Shown piece after piece: positions 58,632 to 64,000 of a stretch of 64,000 nucleotides of DNA. The stretch covers positions 744,001 through 808,000 of the forward strand of contig PDUO01000026.1 of the NCBI GenBank assembly GCA_003008705.1, given 5' to 3'. Each line of letters opens with the position of its first letter. Position 1 is the stretch's first letter. This DNA is from Pezicula radicicola (lineage: Eukaryota > Ascomycota > Leotiomycetes > Helotiales > Dermateaceae). The notes beneath the pieces are model-generated. The model did no database searches, was not told where the DNA came from, and saw only the letters and a list, made by a program, of their open reading frames with translations. A program made the translations under genes and the position numbers.

Positions 58632-59951
58632 TTACATAGAGGGGAGGTTAGGGCGGCTATCATCTTCTTCACTATCATCACTATCAGTGAAGTACATTCT
58701 GCCTTCCATTGGCCAGTGAGGATTTCTATAACGGTGGTACTTGGTCTTCAACTGCTTGATATCATTTTCCCAAGAACAGTGGCGTAAGACTTTGGTTAAC
58801 TGGTCGTGGTAGAAAGAGTCATCCTCATTGTTGTCACTGTTGGATTCATCACTATCTTCTTCAAGATCTTCCCCGTCAAGAGTCCAGCCTGCGTGGTACG
58901 TTCCCGATCCCTCAAGTCGAAGTAATACCCTGATTTTGGGCATCTCCCAACCGGGAATTTCCTTCTTCACAGTACCTAAAGTGTCCATTATAACCTTTGA
59001 CATAGCCTCGGCGCGTCTTGAATTTTTGGAATCCTCACGTGGCTTAATAAACTTCAGCAAACACGCCATTTCATCAGGCTCGGGTGAGATGGTATCGTTT
59101 TCATTGAACGAAACAACCAGCTCCTCGAGTTTAGGAAACTCGGACCATATTCTGACTGGCAGAGCTCCAAAGATGCTTACATCGAGTACGAGCCGCCTGA
59201 TTTTCAGTAGTCTTTGGATGTGTTCTTGAACCTCTTGGTCTAGAGGTCGTGTAGAGTTTATTTTGATCATCAAATCAACTAGTATCTTGAACTTGGTCCA
59301 GACTTTACCACCGATGTAGAATATGTCATGAACAGTATTGAAATATATTTCGCAACGTCGTTCGTCGAACGGATTAAGTCTGCATGGCAACCTTGTATAG
59401 ATAGTTTGAGCTGCAGCCCTAGATTCTCCACAGGCCTGTAGGACAGGCGGGAATGGAAATGGCATAAAACCACTACCTGTACGGATCCGGCTTGAGCCGG
59501 GAGCATAATCCCGGGAACTTCGTGCGTTACCATATGCCCGGTCTTGGTCCAAATCCCAGAATGTGTGGACAAACGATTCGCCGGAATAACAAGCAGCAAT
59601 TAACCATATCTTCACTCGAATCTCGACAGGCAACTCGTTGAACCTTGTGAAGGTATAAGCCGGAACCGTTTGTTTTCGGACTTGGTCAATGGTATTATGC
59701 TAATCACAAATCAGCCTCTGATAGAAGCCCAGGAGTAAAGGAAGCAAAACCTTAAGAAGTTGCAAGATCTTTAGCTCTCTCGCATCTTGTTTCGCTATCA
59801 AGTTTGTGGCAAACTCATTACGTAGTCTCTGGATCTCAGCTGCGAAAGCTGCTGTCTCTTCCGCGTCTTCAGCTATAAATCGTGGTTGTTGGCTATATAG
59901 GTAGGCCTCTTCGTAGACCGAGTCAGATGCTAAGTCATCTGTATCATCCAT
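58632..59951 (-). CDS. 2EXR-domain protein, acidic C-terminus (paralogue of the gene at the right edge)
   Basis: Two exons (59951-59751, 59699-58632) give 422 aa. A 67-residue acidic/helical leader (starting MDDTDDLASDSVYEEAYLYS) precedes the 2EXR block RFNELPVEIRVKIWLIAACY, then VLQACGESRAAA and HDIFYIGGKVW. The central part (FKILVDLMIKINSTRPLDQE, IFGALPVRIWSEFPKLEELV, PKIRVLLRLEG) matches block for block the partial gene at 63406-64000. Two acidic stretches (DLEEDSDESNSDNNEDDS and a C-terminal DSDDSEEDDS) are present. The intron is only 51 bases with a GTTTTG donor, so its exact boundary is less certain. Function unknown. Confidence 0.8.
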
Positions 59952-60931
59952 CGTGTTGCAAGAGCTGAGTTGGTCAGTTGTTGTCCGTACTGAAGAAGGT
60001 TCGTGAGACGTGAGACGTGAGACGTGAGACGTGAGACGTGAGACGTGAGACGCGACCTCGGTCACGCTTCAACTTGGACTCGTGAGCACGTGATGGCCAA
60101 ACTTACTACTCGTACTGAGGATGTTCATCCCTACGAAGTAGTACAAGTAGCTATCCCTTAGCCCGCCAGTGCGGATTTTAGCCTCTACCGCCGCTTAACG
60201 CGTCTCAAAGGCAAATACAGGAAGTTTATTAGTTAGAACTGCTTCGTTTGATTGACAACTTAATGCACGTCCCTGTGGCCCGAGTGTTGGCTAATGTACA
60301 AGGGAAGGGATACTCGGTCTTGGCGCAATAACATAGAAAATAACTACTCTACATTGTTTTAAAAAAAGCTCTGTATAAGTCTATTTTAAGGATTAAAGTT
60401 GATTATTATTACTTATTAAGTATTTAGCTATATATAACTATTTTTGGTTTAATAATTTTTTTTAAAGTAACCTAGGGTAGTACTATAAATACTAATATAT
60501 CTACTACAAAAGTTTAAGGATTTAATATATTAATAAATATAGAGATATATAGAGCTAACTAAGTGTGCCACAAAAAACAGGAAATCTACAATAATGCTCT
60601 AGGTCGTGGTCTCACGCTGTTTTAGGTGGCCACAACTCCACACTAAGTTCCCAATCCCCCTGTTTTTATGCAGTCGCCAGTTTTTGCTACCACCAACCTC
60701 ATGTTCTCTTGTGTATCATATTAATTCTACTTAATCTACATGACCCAAGAGCTCAGCTCTGCCGAACGGTCTGCGAAGAAGAGGTGATGAGCAAAAGTCG
60801 CGAATGGTATGATTGATAGCACGTGATTCAGTATTCGGAATAACGTTTTTCCAGTATCTAAATGAGGCGGCTGTGAGTCAATTTGAAATTTTCCTCTTCG
60901 CTTCATTCATCCATTTATCCCTGTAGCAACC
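59952..60931. repeat. Intergenic with heptamer repeat and AT-rich segment
   Basis: The 5' region of the 2EXR gene contains seven perfect GTGAGAC units (60003-60051). 60340-60580 is extremely AT-rich, bounded by GCTCTGTATA (60367) and its near-inverted copy near 60553, possibly a tiny degraded element. No gene is seen. Confidence 0.55.
60003..60051 (+). repeat. (GTGAGAC)7 tandem repeat
   Basis: Seven exact 7-base units. On the minus strand it could be read as a repeated SHVSRLT, but it lies before the likely start at 59951 and is probably leader or promoter DNA. Confidence 0.95.
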
Positions 60932-62190
60932 ATGGACGCCAGCCTCACAGCAAACTCTGGTCTTCCTAAAAAGTGATGTGGTATGGATTCATTTGTGCAT
61001 AGAATGGTGACTTTTGGTGTCTTCTGTACTAACGCTCATTAGGAGTTCTAGGGGCGACTGGTGCAGTGGGAACACGCTTTGTTTTTCTGCTAGCCCAACA
61101 TCCTCATCTAGAACTGGTCGCACTAGGAGCCTCTGCTAGATCACATGGAAAACGGTATTCAGATGTAGCACGTTGGAAATACTCCATGCCCCTGCCTAAA
61201 AGATTTGCGGACATGGTTGTACGACGTTGTGTGCCGTCTGACTTTTCGGATTGTGATATCATTTTCTCGGGCCTTGACTCAGACGTGGCCGGAGAGACGG
61301 AGACAGCTTTTCTCGAAGCGAACTTTGCAGTCTTTTCAAACGCCAAAAACCATCGACTAGCTCCATTAATACCACTCGTGGTCCCTACTGTCAACCTAGG
61401 ACATACTCAATTGATCCCAGCACAACGTCGGCACTATAACCTTACCAAAGGGTTTCTTGTCTGCAACTCTAATTGCGCTGTTATTGGTATTGTCGTTCCA
61501 TTCGCAGCGCTTCGGAGATTCGGACCTCTCGATCAAGTCAGCGTTGTTACGATGCAGGCTCTGTCTGGTGCAGGTTATCCTGGTATTAGTGGTAAGTAAT
61601 CTCGGAAGTTCTATTCCCTTGACTTTTGCCCTTTGTGAAGGCTTTAGATACACTCTTTTAAACGTAATAAACCTAACAATCTTCAGCTATGGATATTTTC
61701 GATGGTCATACCATTTATTCCAGGCGAAGAAGATAAGATTCAAGCTGAAGCTTCCAAGATCCTCGGTTCCGTCAAGGACGATTTGACCGAATTCATCAAT
61801 CAGCCTATGCGTATCTCTGTTGCATGCAATCGTGTACCAGTGCTTGATGGTCATACCGTCTGCGTATCATTACGATTTGCCAGACGGCCTCCACCAAGCG
61901 TTGATCAGATTCGTGATGCTATGAAGGAATACGTCTCCGAGGTTCAGACTTTAGGATGTTTCTCTGCTCCGCAGCATGCTATTGTTGTTCTAGATGAACC
62001 TGATCGTCCTCAGCCTCGCTTAGATCGAGAGACTGAGAGAGGGTATGCTGTTAGTGTTGGCAGAATTCGGGAGGATGTGAGTGGTGTCTTTGATATCCAA
62101 TTTGTGGCACTAAGCCATAACACTATTCTGGGAGCCGCTGGTTCGTCAATTCTTAACGCAGAGGCGGCGATTCTGCATGGTTATGTCTAA
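60932..62190 (+). pseudogene. HOM2-like aspartate-semialdehyde dehydrogenase with two lesions
   Basis: The intact enzyme makes aspartate semialdehyde in Met/Thr synthesis. Blocks: [13 protein letters not shown] (NADP-binding), [21 protein letters not shown] (active Cys), [47 protein letters not shown] and [13 protein letters not shown] near the end. Lesion 1: exon 1 reads LPKK, then TGA (60974-60976), then TGT G before a strong GTATGG donor; the TGT G joins GA GTT to give CGVLGATG, so the stop is exactly in frame. Lesion 2: after MDIFD (61689-61703) one extra base (or two missing) precedes VIPFIPGEE, shifting frame. Weak alternatives (donor at 60960; acceptor AG at 61722-61723) would restore the frame but delete conserved residues. 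Two lesions favour a decaying extra copy. Confidence 0.78.
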
Positions 62191-63405
62191 ATCAGTAGCT
62201 GAACGTATGGAAATTATTGAGACCTTCAGCAGAAGTCATTATATTGATTCCTAGTTGCTGCAAAGCAGTCCTATTTAAGCATTTCGTGATCATACCTGGT
62301 GATGTTATACTTCACTCAGGCACCAGTACGAAGGGGGGTTTCAAGAAATAAGCGTCACCCCCCCTAGCTCGCTTAAAGACGTTCAGGGTCTCTGAGGTGC
62401 ACAGTTCTAATACTTCGTACAAAAGCTAACGCACTACTGAATAATGCCTCAGTTGAAATCGTGCAATTCAGCAACATCAAGGCAGCTGAATTACAAATCC
62501 AACATCAATTACATTCGTGCTATGACGTAGGGTCAATTGGCCGGCGTCCTTTTTTTAACCTCACGATTGAGTACCCAATATCTGAGTTGGACCAGGAATC
62601 GAAAGAACAAACCTCGCCACGAAAGTTAAGGATATCCAAGACCCGCGCGACTCACGTCAGCACTCGCAGGCGCGGTGTCTCTACTGCGATACAGAATTCA
62701 GGAATGAAAAGAAATACAGACAACAGCACCTAATAAAATGCACTTGGCTGCCAGAGAGCGTTGCTCGCCCTCTCGTTGTACCAGTTGTCCTTCCCGGCAC
62801 ACTCTCTAAACACTTTGCACCCCTTATCCATCCTGTTGGAAATATCGTTTAGAGTACAGATAGGCCCTGGGGCACCGGAATATTCGGAAAGTCTATTTAG
62901 TATTATATGTGGTGTTTCAACCCCACATCTGAAAAGCTTTAATTCAGTTAGTTCATCATATTATTCCTGACACATCCGAAGGCGCCACAAGCCAAGTGTC
63001 TCCTGTAGGAGGGCTCCGGCCACGCTCCATTCCATCAATCTGAAAAATCATCTTGCAAGGTGCCTCAACGAGACGCAAGCCAACCACGGCCACCGAAACC
63101 CTCTTTGGCCTTTCGTGATCATTTTATATTCTTCAACCACCCTGCATTCAAGCTTCAACGAGTGCGATACGTTCATTGCAGCAAAGAAATGTCCCTTCAA
63201 ATGAAGTTGGGTTTTCGCACCGTTATTCTTGCCAACTTGTGTAACTAAATTTCATCTTTGTTATTCTTCAAATGGAGGAATGTCCACTCCTACAGTCAAC
63301 CTGTAGTTTTATAAAAGATGTCGTACTGCCGAATCTATAAGTCCGTTTAGTAAAAGAGCCAGGTGAAATGAAACATGTTGAATATGGTGAATAATATGGG
63401 AATAG
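62191..63405. other. Intergenic with a zinc-finger-like fragment
   Basis: About 1.2 kb with no complete gene. A G-run/C-run pair lies near 62333 and 62357. One open stretch (62586-62852) encodes a C2HC-like finger without any Met (separate entry). Confidence 0.45.
62586..62852 (+). pseudogene. Fragment encoding a C2HC zinc-finger-like motif
   Basis: Between a TGA at 62583 and a TAG at 62850 one frame stays open for 88 codons. It includes CLYCDTEFRNEKKYRQ followed by QHLIKC, spaced Cys-x2-Cys-x13-His-x3-Cys. There is no Met in the frame, and no adjoining exon was recognised. It may be a lone exon or a remnant of a zinc-finger gene. Confidence is low. Confidence 0.3.
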
Positions 63406-64000
63406 TCATGTAATCGTCCTCCTACTACAAGTAGACTCATTACCACACACTAGATCCCAGTCATCAACTTCTTCATCTGTTATTTCTTTTGACAGATCGC
63501 CCTCGCCTTGATCTTTGTCTAGATCAGCTACGTGCCATCGGGAGAAAGGATCATTGGCCGCTAGCCAATGTTCTCGATATAAATGAGGGTTCAAGTCATC
63601 GCGTAATAAGACCCTGACATCTGGTAGCTTCCATCTTGGTAATTTGTGCCTGACGGCCTCTAATGATGCCATGACGCTCTTGTAGATAAAGCGAGCTTGC
63701 CTTCCATATATAGTAACCGGCCGTGTCTTCATAAACCTTACAAACCTGAGATCGTATACCGGCATTTGAACTAGTTCAGGATAGAATATAATATCCAGCT
63801 TTTCGAGCACATGAAACTCAACCCATATTGACGCTGGAAGCGCAACAAAAATATGAAAATCAACAGCCAAATGATGTATAGTTTGTAGCTGTTCGACACA
63901 TGCTTGCAACGGAGGCTGCAAAGGTCGACTAGAGTTGAGCTTGATTAACAAGTCAACCAGTATTTTAAAATAAAAATACTCGTCTCCACCAAGATAAAAC
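63406..64000 (-). CDS. 2EXR-family protein, partial (5' end beyond the window)
   Basis: The frame is open from 64000 to the stop at 63406. It reads FYLGGDEYFYFKILVDLLIK, then LNSSRPLQ, IFVALPASIWVEFHVLEKLD, FMKTRPVTIYGRQARFIYKS and PRWKLPDVRVLLRDD, ending after an acidic DKDQGEGDLSKEITDEEVDD stretch. It matches the C-terminal two-thirds of the protein at 58632-59951 in block order, with similar spacing. The conserved 2EXR start (LPxEIRxxIW) would lie beyond position 64000. Function unknown. Confidence 0.75.
   Translation of the reverse strand, partial: FYLGGDEYFYFKILVDLLIKLNSSRPLQPPLQACVEQLQTIHHLAVDFHIFVALPASIWVEFHVLEKLDIIFYPELVQMPVYDLRFVRFMKTRPVTIYGRQARFIYKSVMASLEAVRHKLPRWKLPDVRVLLRDDLNPHLYREHWLAANDPFSRWHVADLDKDQGEGDLSKEITDEEVDDWDLVCGNESTCSRRTIT

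Noticed and set aside
60367..60561. Possible second miniature element (GCTCTGTATA with near-inverted copy)
   Set aside because: Only about 10 matching bases in extremely AT-rich DNA and no target duplication; chance is a sufficient explanation.

Overview
This is nuclear DNA of a filamentous ascomycete (Pezizomycotina). The genes carry short GT-AG introns of about 50-170 bases with CTRAY-like branch points, and the proteins are typical fungal orthologues (Sup35/eRF3, Tco89, Yrb30, Vps35, Dap1, fungal PEPCK). Gene-rich islands alternate with AT-rich, TA-rich blocks that hold no open frames and look like transposon remains degraded by repeat-induced point mutation (RIP). The many 2EXR and F-box-like small proteins make a Leotiomycete (Helotiales) the best guess; that placement is inference.

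Layout. 1-2315 is AT-rich remnant DNA. 2316-7873 holds a divergent pair: YRB30-like (minus) and SUP35/eRF3 (plus). 8353-10260 is a SIRT5-like sirtuin. 10261-12006 is AT-rich. 12007-16549 carries TCO89 and ATP-type PEPCK, both minus. 16550-20266 is the PEPCK upstream region followed by an AT-rich block. 20267-21667 is DUS4 (minus). 23867-27333 carries a secreted cellobiose-dehydrogenase-like GMC oxidoreductase (plus) and an aldo-keto reductase (minus). 29865-31415 is a CECR5-like HAD hydrolase. 34066-34155 is an intron-containing tRNA-Val(AAC). 35117-37617 is a conserved coiled-coil protein of unknown function. 38996-39580 is a hotdog thioesterase, 40654-41073 a small terminal-inverted-repeat element, and 41559-42202 a Dap1/PGRMC-like cytochrome b5 protein. 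44179-50552 carries a Vps70/Tre-like M28 membrane peptidase and the retromer subunit Vps35, both minus. 51112-51915 is a Ser/Thr-rich secreted protein.

From about 53 kb to the end the window turns accessory. It contains a tandem pair of F-box-like proteins, three 2EXR-type genes (one running off the right edge), AT-rich DNA, heptamer repeats, and a HOM2-like aspartate-semialdehyde dehydrogenase with two lesions.

How the genes fit together. Most are independent housekeeping genes: translation termination, tRNA modification, Ran transport, TORC1, gluconeogenesis, endosomal sorting and sterol P450 support. I see no secondary-metabolite cluster or defence island. The most unusual material is the damaged HOM2-like gene between two related 2EXR genes, a frame-perfect GC-AG intron in the coiled-coil gene, the micro-exons of the YRB30-like gene, and a tRNA with an atypical T-loop. 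Gene models with introns were spliced by hand; in each complete model the exon lengths sum to a multiple of three.
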